From an uncultured Acetobacter sp. (GTDB taxonomy: Bacteria; Pseudomonadota; Alphaproteobacteria; Acetobacterales; Acetobacteraceae): a DNA stretch of 7,688 nt. The notes beneath the pieces are model-generated. The model was not told the DNA's origin. It was given only the letters and a program-made list of their open reading frames with translations, and made no database searches. Shown in pieces: positions 1-6,186 of the stretch. The position numbers were made by a program, and so were the translations under genes. The stretch covers positions 1-7,688 of the forward strand of contig CALCDN010000167.1 of assembly GCA_937900755.1 (NCBI GenBank). Reading direction: 5' to 3'. Each line of letters opens with the position of its first letter. The first letter of the stretch is position 1.

Positions 1-1
1 C

Positions 2-1096
2 CCCTATATCCGCCGCACAGCACGCGGCAGGCTGATTATTACAGTGGCCGAACCCGTCATGCGTGATGGCTGGACGGTGGGCGTTATCCAGTTGACCCGC
101 GTGGCCTCGCAGGTGGACCGCTCCCTGTTCGCCATCCGCTCGACCATTCTCTCGCTTTTCTTTCTCGCACTGGTGCTCACGGTCCTGCTGTCGTGGTATC
201 TCTCGCTCACCATTGCGCGGCCCCTGCTGCGCCTGGCGGCCTCCGCCCAGGTCATGCGGGACACAACGGGGCGCACCGGCACCGTGCCCGCCCGCCTGCT
301 GGCCCGCCGGGACGAAATTGGCGATGTGGCCCGTGCCCTGCAGGCCAGCGCTCAGGCCCTGTGGAAGCGTATGGACGCCATTGAGCGCTTTGCCGCTGAT
401 GTGAGCCACGAAATTAAAAACCCGCTGACCTCGATCCGCTCGGCCATTGAAACACTGCTGCGCATAGAGGACCTGAACCAGCAACGCCGCCTGCTGACCA
501 TTATCAACGATGACGTGCGCAGGCTGGACCGGCTGATTACCGATATTTCAGACGCCAGTCGGCTGGATGCGGAAATGTCGCGCGCCAAGGCAAGGCCTGT
601 GGCGGTTGGCCCGCTTCTGGCGGTTCTGGCGGAACTTCACCAGGCCACACGCCAGGAAGGCCAGCCGGTTATTGTCACCGATGTGCAAGACGACACACCC
701 GAGCACCCGCTGACGGCACTCGCGGTGGAGGACCGGCTGGTGCAGGTGCTGCGCAACCTGATTGGCAACGCCATATCGTTCTCACCACCCGATGGGCAGA
801 TTATCCTCCAGGCCGCGGCCTGTGGCAAAATGGTGCAGATCGCCGTCTCCGATGAAGGACCGGGGATTCCGCAGGCCAAGCTGGATTCGATTTTTGACCG
901 CTTTTATTCAGAGCGCCCCAAAGACGAGAATTTTGGCCAACATTCCGGTCTCGGCCTGTCCATCAGCCGCCAGATCGTGGAGGCGCTGCATGGCAATATT
1001 GCCGTGGAAAACCTGCACGACCACAAAGGGCACATAAGGGGCGCGCGGTTCATGATCGCGCTTCCCCGCGTCATCATCAGCCTGCCGCCACGCTGA
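2..1096 (+). CDS. chvG: ChvG/ExoS-type sensor histidine kinase, 5'-truncated by the window
   Basis: Inner-membrane sensor kinase; the family autophosphorylates on His and passes phosphate to the response regulator ChvI, controlling envelope, exopolysaccharide and acid-stress genes in alphaproteobacteria. The frame is open to the window's first bases, and the residues before the GTG at 44 (PYIRRTARGRLIIT) look like the family's periplasmic domain, so that GTG is internal. Counting from it: transmembrane helix about 34-57, HAMP linker about 58-110, H-box VSHEIKNPLTS with phospho-acceptor His122 (bases 407-409), N-box NLIGNAISFSP (238-248), G1 DEGPGIP (270-276), F-box FDRFY (284-288), G2 GLGLSISRQI (302-311). 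All catalytic boxes are intact. The N-terminal helix and most of the periplasmic domain lie outside the window, as would chvI if present. It is convergent with the ridA-like gene, 20 bases apart. The subfamily call rests on the VAEPV...LLSWYLSLTIARP region and the HEIKNPLTS box. Confidence 0.9.
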   Translation, partial: PYIRRTARGRLIITVAEPVMRDGWTVGVIQLTRVASQVDRSLFAIRSTILSLFFLALVLTVLLSWYLSLTIARPLLRLAASAQVMRDTTGRTGTVPARLLARRDEIGDVARALQASAQALWKRMDAIERFAADVSHEIKNPLTSIRSAIETLLRIEDLNQQRRLLTIINDDVRRLDRLITDISDASRLDAEMSRAKARPVAVGPLLAVLAELHQATRQEGQPVIVTDVQDDTPEHPLTALAVEDRLVQVLRNLIGNAISFSPPDGQIILQAAACGKMVQIAVSDEGPGIPQAKLDSIFDRFYSERPKDENFGQHSGLGLSISRQIVEALHGNIAVENLHDHKGHIRGARFMIALPRVIISLPPR

Positions 1097-1116
1097 CAGG
1101 CCCCAGCGCCGTAACC

Positions 1117-1512
1117 TCAGGCCCTGGCGTCCCCGCCCGTTTCCTCTTCGGGGAGGCCGATAATCAGGTCAAACATGATTTTAGGCACCGAAGGAGGCGC
1201 ATCCTTGAGCCACATCATGGTCATGACCGGTGACGTGGAGGGAAAAAACTGGCGAAACACGGGAAAACTGGCGGGGAACTCATCCGCGTCCGCAATATGG
1301 CAGACAATCCGGCTGACATCGCTCAAGGTCAGGTCGCGCGCGGCAAGCAAGGTGGTGGCCTCCTCAAAGGCGGCCCGGCACTGCTCGGCGAGCTCCATGC
1401 CCTCGAACCGGGGAGCATGCAGCCCCGCGAGCACAAGGCCCCCCATCGTTTGCACGACACGCGGGCGACTGGCGACGGACCGTGGGGTCCGTGTCAGAGT
1501 TTTATCTTTCAT
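1117..1512 (-). CDS. RidA/YjgF-YER057c-UK114 superfamily protein lacking the catalytic Arg
   Basis: Small (131 aa) cytosolic protein with the RidA-fold pattern: GGLVLAGLHAP (24-34), EQCRAAFEEATTLLAARDLTLSDV (43-66), then a hydrophobic strand, an FP.FRQFF element (83-90) and a C-terminal strand KIMFDLIIGL (111-120). Canonical RidA hydrolyses reactive enamine/imine intermediates using an Arg in a P-A-R motif before the last strand. Here the equivalent stretch is SPVMTMM (about 94-100), with Met where Arg is expected, so imine deaminase activity of the RidA type is doubtful; it may belong to a Rid subfamily without that Arg. The start is uncertain: an ATG at 1512 is preceded by an in-frame GTG at 1515, and neither has a clear Shine-Dalgarno. 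It sits between chvG and rapZ on the opposite strand, divergent from rapZ. Its function is unknown; the fold assignment is moderately sure. Confidence 0.75.
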   Translation of the reverse strand: MKDKTLTRTPRSVASRPRVVQTMGGLVLAGLHAPRFEGMELAEQCRAAFEEATTLLAARDLTLSDVSRIVCHIADADEFPASFPVFRQFFPSTSPVMTMMWLKDAPPSVPKIMFDLIIGLPEEETGGDARA

Positions 1513-1590
1513 CACGGAATGAGGATGTAAGGCAGCTTACGGACAACCGCAATTTTCCCTTTCGTAACAAATGCACCACCAGGGGTCCGC

Positions 1591-1626
1591 CAGACCTGTT
1601 CGTTAATATCTGGTATAGCAGGTCTG
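1591..1626. repeat. Inverted repeat in the ridA-like/rapZ divergent intergenic region
   Basis: Perfect 8-base arms, CAGACCTG (1591-1598) and CAGGTCTG (1619-1626), flank an AT-rich 20-base centre. There is no T-tract next to it, and it lies between two divergent genes, so it looks more like an operator or promoter-overlapping element than a terminator. The surrounding 1516-1754 stretch (about 240 bases) holds no convincing gene, and I see no strong -35/-10 pair in it for either direction. The role is inferred only from position and symmetry. Confidence 0.4.
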
Positions 1627-1754
1627 AGCAGAACGCCTTCTCTCCGACCGTAAAACTGCTTTAAAGTCTTTCTTCATCCGAATTGCGCGCCATGGGCCAC
1701 AACGGCCCGGTCAGGGCGTGCATCTTGTCGGACAGTAAAAAGGAAGAGCCGTCC

Positions 1755-2726
1755 ATGCACATGGCGGATGACACGTCTGTTCCGCGCCGCATCCTGCTGG
1801 TGTCCGGTCTGTCTGGAGCGGGCAAATCTTCCATTCTGCGGATTCTGGAAGACCTTGACCACGAGGTGATCGACAACCCCCCACTGGGCATGCTGGACGA
1901 TATTGTAGCCCGCGCGGAGCGACCCGTGGCCATTGGCGTCGATTCCCGCACCCGTGGGTTTGACGCCTCCGCCGTGCTGGCGGCTCTGGCCCGGCTGCGG
2001 GTCAACCCGCACCTGCGGGTAGAACTGATTTACGCCACAGCGGACGAAAGCGTGCTTCTGCGCCGCTACACCGCCACCCGGCGGCGGCACCCGCTGGCCC
2101 CCCATAGCAGCGTAAAGGAAGGAATCGAGGCCGAAGTCGCCCTGACAGCCCCCCTGCGCGCGGCCGCTGACCTGGTGATAGACACCACGGACATGCCTCC
2201 GCCTGACCTGCGACAGTTTGTGGAAAGCCGGTTCAGCCCATGGATCGGTGGCGCAGGCGAGGGGCTGACCGTGACCCTCATGTCCTTCGCCTACCCCGCG
2301 GGCCTGCCACGGGAGGCCGATATTGTGTTTGACGCCCGCTTCCTACGCAACCCGCACTACGTGCCCGAACTGGCCCCCAAAACCGGGCTGGACGGTGATG
2401 TCGCAACCTACGTGACCCATGACCCGGACTACCTGCCCTTCCTCAACCAGATCCATGCCATGTTGCAGCTTGTGCTGCCGCGTTTTGTGCAGGAAGGCAA
2501 AAAATACGCCACCATTGCCATTGGCTGTTCAGGGGGCAGGCACCGCTCCGTAACCGTGGTGGAAGCGCTGGCCACGCGCCTGTCCGCGCCCGATGGCATG
2601 GGGCGTTACAAGGGCTCCGGCCAATGGCCGATCATGATCATGCACCGCGAGCTGGCACGCCAGGGCATAAGTGCGTGGCGCTGGGCCAGAAAACCCTCGG
2701 AAGCCCCCCGCACCGAAGCATACTGA
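1755..2726 (+). CDS. rapZ: RapZ-type RNase adapter / P-loop NTPase (YvcJ family)
   Basis: 323 aa, close to the family's ~285-300 plus a short N-terminal extension. In E. coli RapZ binds the sRNA GlmZ, recruits RNase E and so controls GlmS and amino-sugar (cell-wall precursor) supply; alphaproteobacterial homologues are less well understood. Visible features: Walker A GLSGAGKS (18-25), VIDNPP (38-43), GVDSRTRGFD (61-70), then the C-terminal RNA-binding domain with MSFAYPAGLPREADIVFDAR (176-195), RNPHYVPEL (198-206) and the signature IAIGCSGGRHRSV (254-266). The start is the ATG at 1755, because AGGAAGAG (1741-1748) lies 6 bases upstream; the frame stays open back to an ATG at 1683, but those extra 24 residues do not resemble the family. 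It is a single-gene unit: ridA-like upstream is divergent and yqgE is convergent, 9 bases away. In many alphaproteobacteria it follows hprK; no hprK is seen here. Confidence 0.93.
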   Translation: MHMADDTSVPRRILLVSGLSGAGKSSILRILEDLDHEVIDNPPLGMLDDIVARAERPVAIGVDSRTRGFDASAVLAALARLRVNPHLRVELIYATADESVLLRRYTATRRRHPLAPHSSVKEGIEAEVALTAPLRAAADLVIDTTDMPPPDLRQFVESRFSPWIGGAGEGLTVTLMSFAYPAGLPREADIVFDARFLRNPHYVPELAPKTGLDGDVATYVTHDPDYLPFLNQIHAMLQLVLPRFVQEGKKYATIAIGCSGGRHRSVTVVEALATRLSAPDGMGRYKGSGQWPIMIMHRELARQGISAWRWARKPSEAPRTEAY

Positions 2727-2727
2727 A

Positions 2728-2770
2728 CAGCCCGCTCAGGCGTGGCCTGTCTGCCCGCTCAGCCGGGCTG
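2728..2770. repeat. Nested inverted repeats at the rapZ/yqgE convergent 3' ends
   Basis: CAGCCCG (2728-2734) pairs with CGGGCTG (2764-2770), and inside it CAGGC-gtg-GCCTG (2737-2749) forms a tight 5-bp hairpin. This spans the rapZ stop and the last codons of yqgE. There is no T-tract in either direction, so calling it a terminator would be a guess; a 3'-end structure protecting or terminating both transcripts is plausible. Confidence 0.3.
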
Positions 2771-3344
2771 GATCAATATTGATGGACGCCAGGGCCCGCC
2801 GCCATTTGACCGTGTGATCCATGCCAAAAATAAGCTCCCGCGTGGCAGGCACGACCAGCCATGCATCATGCTGGAGAATTTCCTGCTCAAGCTGGCCTGC
2901 GGACCAGCCCGCATGCCCCATGGCCAGCAGCGCATCCTGCGGGCCACCACCTTGGGCTATATCTTGCAAGACATCCATGCTCGACGTCAGGGTCACGTTC
3001 TCCGTAATGCGCAGGCTGTCCTGCCCGCTCCACTCCGCGGAATGAAGGACAAGGCCGTGCCCTTCCTCCACCGGACCACCCGCGCACAGGCCAATCCGAC
3101 GCACAGGGGGCACAGGTTTGATCTGCAACTGCTCAAGCAGGTCATCAAAATCGGGGCGGGGCAGGCGCTTGTTGATAACAAGCCCCATAGCCCCCCCGTC
3201 GGGCGTATGGCTGCACATGTAAATAAGGGATTGCCCGAACACGGTCCCCCCCAGCATGGGCGTTGCCACCAGCAGCATACCTGCCAGGGAGAGGCCGTTA
3301 TCCATAACAGCGGGGTCGGTTTGGGGGGTGTTTGCGAATGCCAT
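2736..3344 (-). CDS. YqgE/AlgH family protein (UPF0301, DUF179)
   Basis: 202 aa, within the usual ~180-205. Family function is not settled: the Pseudomonas member AlgH is linked to alginate and virulence gene regulation, and no enzymatic activity is firmly known. Conserved elements are visible: LAGMLLVATPMLGGTVF (20-36), the H-TPDGGAMGLVINK stretch (46-59), CAGGPVEEGHGLVLHS (87-102), and the C-terminal GHAGWSAGQLEQEI (143-156) followed by AWLVVPA (161-167). There is no signal peptide or membrane helix; LLVATP is a core strand, not a leader. I chose the ATG at 3344. The frame continues upstream to a TTG at 3380, and an ATG at 3305 (MDNGLSLAG...) is also possible because the conserved domain begins just after it; no candidate has a strong Shine-Dalgarno. 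It is convergent with rapZ (9-base gap) and divergent from ppk2, sharing an intergenic region of about 110 bases. Confidence 0.92.
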   Translation of the reverse strand: MAFANTPQTDPAVMDNGLSLAGMLLVATPMLGGTVFGQSLIYMCSHTPDGGAMGLVINKRLPRPDFDDLLEQLQIKPVPPVRRIGLCAGGPVEEGHGLVLHSAEWSGQDSLRITENVTLTSSMDVLQDIAQGGGPQDALLAMGHAGWSAGQLEQEILQHDAWLVVPATRELIFGMDHTVKWRRALASINIDPARLSGQTGHA

Positions 3345-3397
3345 CCCTGAATATATGAGAAACACTTCCTTTTTTGGCAAGATTGCCAGCGCATCTG

Positions 3398-3427
3398 TTG
3401 TCTGTAATTCTACGCATCCGACATATG
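3398..3427 (+). promoter_or_regulatory. Possible weak sigma-70-type promoter for ppk2
   Basis: TTGTCT (3398-3403; 4 of 6 to TTGACA) is followed after 18 bases by CATATG (3422-3427; 3 of 6 to TATAAT). It lies about 27 bases before the ppk2 start, inside the divergent yqgE-ppk2 gap, so position is favourable, but the match is modest. Confidence 0.25.
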
Positions 3428-3441
3428 CAGATCAATTTTCA

Positions 3442-3453
3442 GGACACGTGTCC
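3442..3453. promoter_or_regulatory. Perfect 12-bp palindrome at the ppk2 ribosome-binding site
   Basis: GGACACGTGTCC is a perfect palindrome ending exactly at the base before the ppk2 ATG (3454). Its left end overlaps the likely Shine-Dalgarno AGGA (3441-3444, 9 bases from the ATG). It could be a repressor operator, or an mRNA element that folds GGAC against GTCC over a 4-base loop and partly hides the ribosome-binding site. A chance palindrome cannot be excluded. Confidence 0.35.
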
Positions 3454-4362
3454 ATGAACACCCTCTCCCGCTTTCTTAACGCCCTGGACAGCTACAAGGT
3501 CACGGACGGCAGCCAGTTCCGCCTGAGCGAGCATGACCCCAATGATGATGGGCATCTGGGGCTGGACAAGGAAACAGGCAAAAAACTGCTCAGGCAGGTC
3601 AAGTGTCTGTTACAGGACCTGCAGGAACTGCTTTACGCCAACCAGACCCACTCGCTGCTGATTATCCTGCAAGGCATGGATGCAGCCGGCAAGGACGGCA
3701 CGATCAAGCACGTCATGTCCGGGGTGAACCCGCAAGGGGTTGCCGTAACCTCCTTCAAGCAGCCAGGCCCCACCGATCTGCTGCATGGTTTTTTGTGGCG
3801 GATCCATGCCGCGGCACCCCAGGCCGGGCGCATTGTTATTTTCAACCGCAGCCAGTACGAGGATGTGCTGGTCAGCCGCGTACACCCCGACCTGCTCAAA
3901 AATGGACACCTGCCCGGTGCGCTCAATACTCCCGAATTCTGGCAAGGTCGCTACAGCGATATTCGCCACTTGGAACATTACCTGAGCAGGCAGGGCACGA
4001 TTGTTCTCAAATTCTTCCTCAACATCTCACGCGAAGAGCAGCGTGAACGCCTGCTGGCCCGGTTGGACATTCCCGAAAAACGCTGGAAATTCTCGCCCTC
4101 GGACCTGCATGAGCGCGAATACTGGGATGACTACGCAACCGCTTACCAGGATGCCATTTCCCAGACAGCACGCCCCCATGCGCCATGGATCATCGTGCCC
4201 GCCAATCACAAATGGTACGCACGTCTTGTGGTTATTGGCACCATTATTCGCGCATTGCACAATCTGCGGCAGGTAACTCCTCAACCCAACCCCGACGTCA
4301 TGCATCAACTCGATGACTACCGCACGCGCCTGTTACAGGAAAAACCCAGAGCAGACACATAA
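3454..4362 (+). CDS. ppk2: PPK2-family polyphosphate:nucleotide phosphotransferase
   Basis: 302 aa, typical of single-domain PPK2 enzymes of the PPK2_rel_1 type, which move phosphate between polyphosphate and nucleoside mono- or diphosphates in the cytosol, so regenerating NDP/NTP or drawing on stored polyphosphate. Visible motifs: Walker A GMDAAGKDGTIKHV (74-87), FKQPGPTDLLHGFLWR (101-116), Walker B region RIVIFNRSQYEDVL (126-139), RLEHY-type helix (RHLEHY, 171-176), KFFLNISREEQRERL (186-200), the lid segment RLDIPEKRWKFSPSD (203-217), EYWDDYATAY (222-231) and the closing APWIIVPANHKWYARL (243-258). The set resembles class III members that act on both AMP and ADP, but substrate class cannot be fixed by eye. 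The start is the ATG at 3454 with AGGA 9 bases upstream; an open frame back to 3256 overlaps yqgE and is not family-like. It is transcribed alone, divergent from yqgE and convergent with the MCP-like gene. Confidence 0.93.
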   Translation: MNTLSRFLNALDSYKVTDGSQFRLSEHDPNDDGHLGLDKETGKKLLRQVKCLLQDLQELLYANQTHSLLIILQGMDAAGKDGTIKHVMSGVNPQGVAVTSFKQPGPTDLLHGFLWRIHAAAPQAGRIVIFNRSQYEDVLVSRVHPDLLKNGHLPGALNTPEFWQGRYSDIRHLEHYLSRQGTIVLKFFLNISREEQRERLLARLDIPEKRWKFSPSDLHEREYWDDYATAYQDAISQTARPHAPWIIVPANHKWYARLVVIGTIIRALHNLRQVTPQPNPDVMHQLDDYRTRLLQEKPRADT

Positions 4363-4383
4363 TTTTACGCTCTTCCGCCACGG

Positions 4384-4434
4384 CGCGCACAAGGGGGTGC
4401 CCAAACCCCGTGTGCGCGAGACCCCCCGGTTTTT
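4384..4434. terminator. Strong hairpin between convergent ppk2 and MCP-like gene
   Basis: Arms CGCGCACAAGGGG (4384-4396) and CCCCGTGTGCGCG (4406-4418) pair over 13 positions with a single mismatch and a 9-base loop. On the + strand TTTTT follows at 4430-4434, about 11 bases after the stem, overlapping the stop codon of the opposite gene. That spacing is longer than in a classic intrinsic terminator, and no U-tract follows on the - strand. Position between two convergent stops supports a terminator role for ppk2 at least. Confidence 0.65.
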
Positions 4435-5506
4435 ACACAATGGTTTCCAACACCCCGTACCACCCAAGCCCCTTGTAGGTTTCGTAGCCGGGGGTATGGG
4501 CATAGGCGATCAGCCTGTCCCCACTCACATAGTAACCCCGCTCCTCCTGCGGTGTGAACTTGTAATGCTCGCCCGATACGCCACTCCCATTGGACGATGC
4601 AATAATACGCTTGTGCGCATCCACCAGCATGACCCGCGTCTGGCCCCGCTCCGCATCAGACAGGCGAACGCCTTTAACAATGGCCTCGGCCTGGGGCGCC
4701 CAGTCAAACGCAATCCCCAGAACACCCAGCACCTGCCCGCGCGCGTCCCCACCCGCACGGATGGCCGTGCTGTAAATGGCGGCCTGTTCGTTATTGAGTG
4801 CGGGCACGCGGTTTACATCGGCCACGGCATATTCCTCGCCGCTATGCGTACGCATGGCCCGCACGAACCATGCCTCACCCGACATGTCATACCCAAGGAG
4901 GGAGCGATGTGTTTGCGGGCGGCCACACACCACAACCTTGCCACTAGGGTCCACGATAAAAAGGTCCAGATAAACAGTGTAGGATTTCAAAATTGTCGCC
5001 AGGCGTTCCGTAGCATGCTGGTACGCCTGTGGCGTGCCGCTCTCCAGCGCCTGCACCACGGCACTGTCCGTGGCCCACCACCGCACATCGCACGAGCGCT
5101 CGTACAGATTACGGTCTATCAGGTCCACAATATTCAGGGCCAGATCGGTCAGGCGTTCCCCTCTACCACGCAAGAGCAGGTCGTTTCCGGCTTTTAACAG
5201 CCGATCCGTGCTGCTGTCGGTCGCACTCCGCAATTCTGAGGCAATGCCTACAATACGGGTGGAAATACGCCCCATTTCATCTGCCAGCAGACCAAAAGCG
5301 GCCCCGGCCTGCCCAACCCGCGCGGCCTCTATGCGGGTGTTGATGGCAAGAAATTTGGCTTCGTTCATGACCGAGGCTATCAGATGAATTTTTTCCCGCG
5401 TCATCTGAGAGACTTCGTAAGCAAGTTTTAGAATATCGTCTTGCATGCGGGATATGTCTTTCAATTCGGAATCGAAACGATGTTGTGTGAGGAAGGAGAC
5501 AACCAT
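4433..5506 (-). CDS. Soluble MCP-like receptor with reversed order: MCP hairpin then Cache-like sensor domain
   Basis: 357 aa with no membrane helix or HAMP domain. Residues about 12-110 form a helical, coiled-coil-like section carrying the tip signature of chemoreceptors, FLAINTRIEAARVGQAG (52-68) then FGLLADEMGRIS (71-82). Classic tips read NLLALNAAIEAARAGE.GRGFAVVA.EVR.LA, so the frame is recognisable but several CheA/CheW-contact positions differ (GAAF for GRGF). Residues about 125-305 resemble a Cache/PDC sensor: NLYERSCDVRWWATD (133-147), YLDLFIVDPSGKVVV (179-193), EAWFVRAM (211-218), IYSTAIR (244-250), GQVLGVLGIAFDW (257-269), RVMLVDAHKRIIASS (291-305), ending in GLGWYGVLETIV. A cytosolic sensor of a small molecule signalling to a Che or other pathway is an inference; no che genes are in the window. 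The ATG at 5506 is preferred over the GTG at 5512 because of the adjacent GGGTGAGA. Confidence 0.8.
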   Translation of the reverse strand: MVVSFLTQHRFDSELKDISRMQDDILKLAYEVSQMTREKIHLIASVMNEAKFLAINTRIEAARVGQAGAAFGLLADEMGRISTRIVGIASELRSATDSSTDRLLKAGNDLLLRGRGERLTDLALNIVDLIDRNLYERSCDVRWWATDSAVVQALESGTPQAYQHATERLATILKSYTVYLDLFIVDPSGKVVVCGRPQTHRSLLGYDMSGEAWFVRAMRTHSGEEYAVADVNRVPALNNEQAAIYSTAIRAGGDARGQVLGVLGIAFDWAPQAEAIVKGVRLSDAERGQTRVMLVDAHKRIIASSNGSGVSGEHYKFTPQEERGYYVSGDRLIAYAHTPGYETYKGLGWYGVLETIV

Positions 5507-5507
5507 T

Positions 5508-5514
5508 CTCACCC
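5508..5514 (-). promoter_or_regulatory. Unusual ribosome-binding site deciding the MCP-like start
   Basis: On the minus strand GGGTGAG sits one base before the ATG at 5506. GGTGA can pair with the UCACC part of the 16S 3' tail, and in that register a very short gap to the start codon is normal. This favours the ATG over the in-frame GTG at 5512, which lies inside the site itself. Confidence 0.4.
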
Positions 5515-5612
5515 AAGTTTTGGCAGAATATGCTGTATCTCCCCGTTTTGCCTAAATTGTTACGGCCTGTAAACTCCTACTTTCAGCTCCGTACCACCAC
5601 GCTCACGGGCAT

Positions 5613-5641
5613 TTGACAGACCGAAACCTCCCAGCCATGAA
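5613..5641 (+). promoter_or_regulatory. Possible sigma-70-type promoter for the DUF3465-like gene
   Basis: A perfect -35 box TTGACA (5613-5618) is followed after 17 bases by CATGAA (5636-5641), only 3 of 6 to the -10 consensus. This would give a 5' leader of roughly 35 bases before the ATG at 5684. It lies in the 177-base divergent gap between the MCP-like and DUF3465-like genes. The -35 is convincing, the -10 weak. Confidence 0.4.
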
Positions 5642-5683
5642 CACAATCAGACACACACCACTTTGCCAGCGACAAGGATTATC

Positions 5684-6184
5684 ATGACCTGTTTTACAAA
5701 CCGCGCGGCCCTGCTGGCCATATGCGCCGGATTGGGCCTGTCCAGCATAAGCAGTTCCGCGCAGGCGCGCCACAGACATGCGGAGGCTGAACAGCCTGAA
5801 AGCGTGTCGGCCACATGCGATAACGAGGATTTTCTGGCCAGGCAGCAGGCCTTTGAAAATGGTGGGCCAAAAGCGGACGCTGCTGTGCATATTTGCGGCA
5901 CTGTACTGGCTTTTTCCGAGGAAGCTAAAACAACACGCAGTGGTCGGCATGGTTATTTTTATATCACCGTCGCCCCCCATGTTTCCATTCGTATTGTCAC
6001 CAACCTGGATGAAATGCACACACCTGCCTGGCCATGGGTCGCCAAGGGGGACCAGGTGGAGGTGGTTGGCCGCTATTACTACGACTCTCCCCGCCAGCAG
6101 GGCGTGGACTGGACACACCGTGGCACTGGTCGTTCATGGGGTATTCCCGGCTACGTTATCGTCAACGGCGCCAAATACGACTGA
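5684..6184 (+). CDS. Exported DUF3465-like protein of unknown function
   Basis: 166 aa. The N-terminus is a Sec signal peptide: Arg7, hydrophobic core AALLAICAGLGLSS (8-21), and a signal peptidase I site after AQA (26-28), leaving a mature protein of about 138 residues that starts RHRHA and should be periplasmic or secreted. The mature part has two Cys (45 and 71) that could form a disulfide. The C-terminal half fits the DUF3465 pattern as I remember it: VHICGTV (68-74), RHGYFYITVAP (88-98), RIVTNLDEMHTPAWPWVAKGD (103-123), VEVVGRYYYDS (125-135), then the hallmark GVDWTHRGTGR (140-150) and PGYVIVNGAKY (155-165). Such a compact beta-rich fold resembles small OB-like domains, but no activity is known. 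The ATG at 5684 has AAGGA (5674-5678) 5 bases upstream, better than the TTG at 5663. It stands alone; a strong shared terminator follows 3 bases after the stop. Confidence 0.82.
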   Translation: MTCFTNRAALLAICAGLGLSSISSSAQARHRHAEAEQPESVSATCDNEDFLARQQAFENGGPKADAAVHICGTVLAFSEEAKTTRSGRHGYFYITVAPHVSIRIVTNLDEMHTPAWPWVAKGDQVEVVGRYYYDSPRQQGVDWTHRGTGRSWGIPGYVIVNGAKYD

Positions 6185-6186
6185 AC

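Noticed and set aside
1694..1708. GGGCC-acaac-GGCCC hairpin in the rapZ leader, as a riboswitch or attenuator
   Set aside because: Only a 5-bp stem, no T-tract, no competing fold seen and no riboswitch-like conserved elements; could be chance in GC-rich DNA.
1683..1754. N-terminal extension of RapZ from the upstream ATG, or a remnant of an hprK 3' end
   Set aside because: The ATG at 1755 has a well-placed Shine-Dalgarno, and the 24 extra residues look neither like RapZ nor like any HprK segment I recognise.
2742..3350. 202-codon open frame on the plus strand opposite yqgE
   Set aside because: The minus-strand product is clearly YqgE/AlgH with all conserved blocks; the antisense product is of low complexity and resembles nothing.
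3345..3380. YqgE start at the TTG at 3380
   Set aside because: It would add 12 residues not typical of the family with a rare start codon and no good ribosome-binding site; the ATG at 3344 is more natural.
4313..5197. Long 294-codon open frame on the plus strand opposite the MCP-like gene
   Set aside because: It is antisense to a recognisable gene, starts inside the 3' end of ppk2, crosses the hairpin between the genes and shows no family-like segments; long antisense frames are common in GC-rich coding DNA.
5520..5600. Sigma-28-type flagellar promoter for the MCP-like gene
   Set aside because: No TAAA-N15-GCCGATAA-like arrangement is present upstream on the minus strand; only weak sigma-70-like hexamers are seen.
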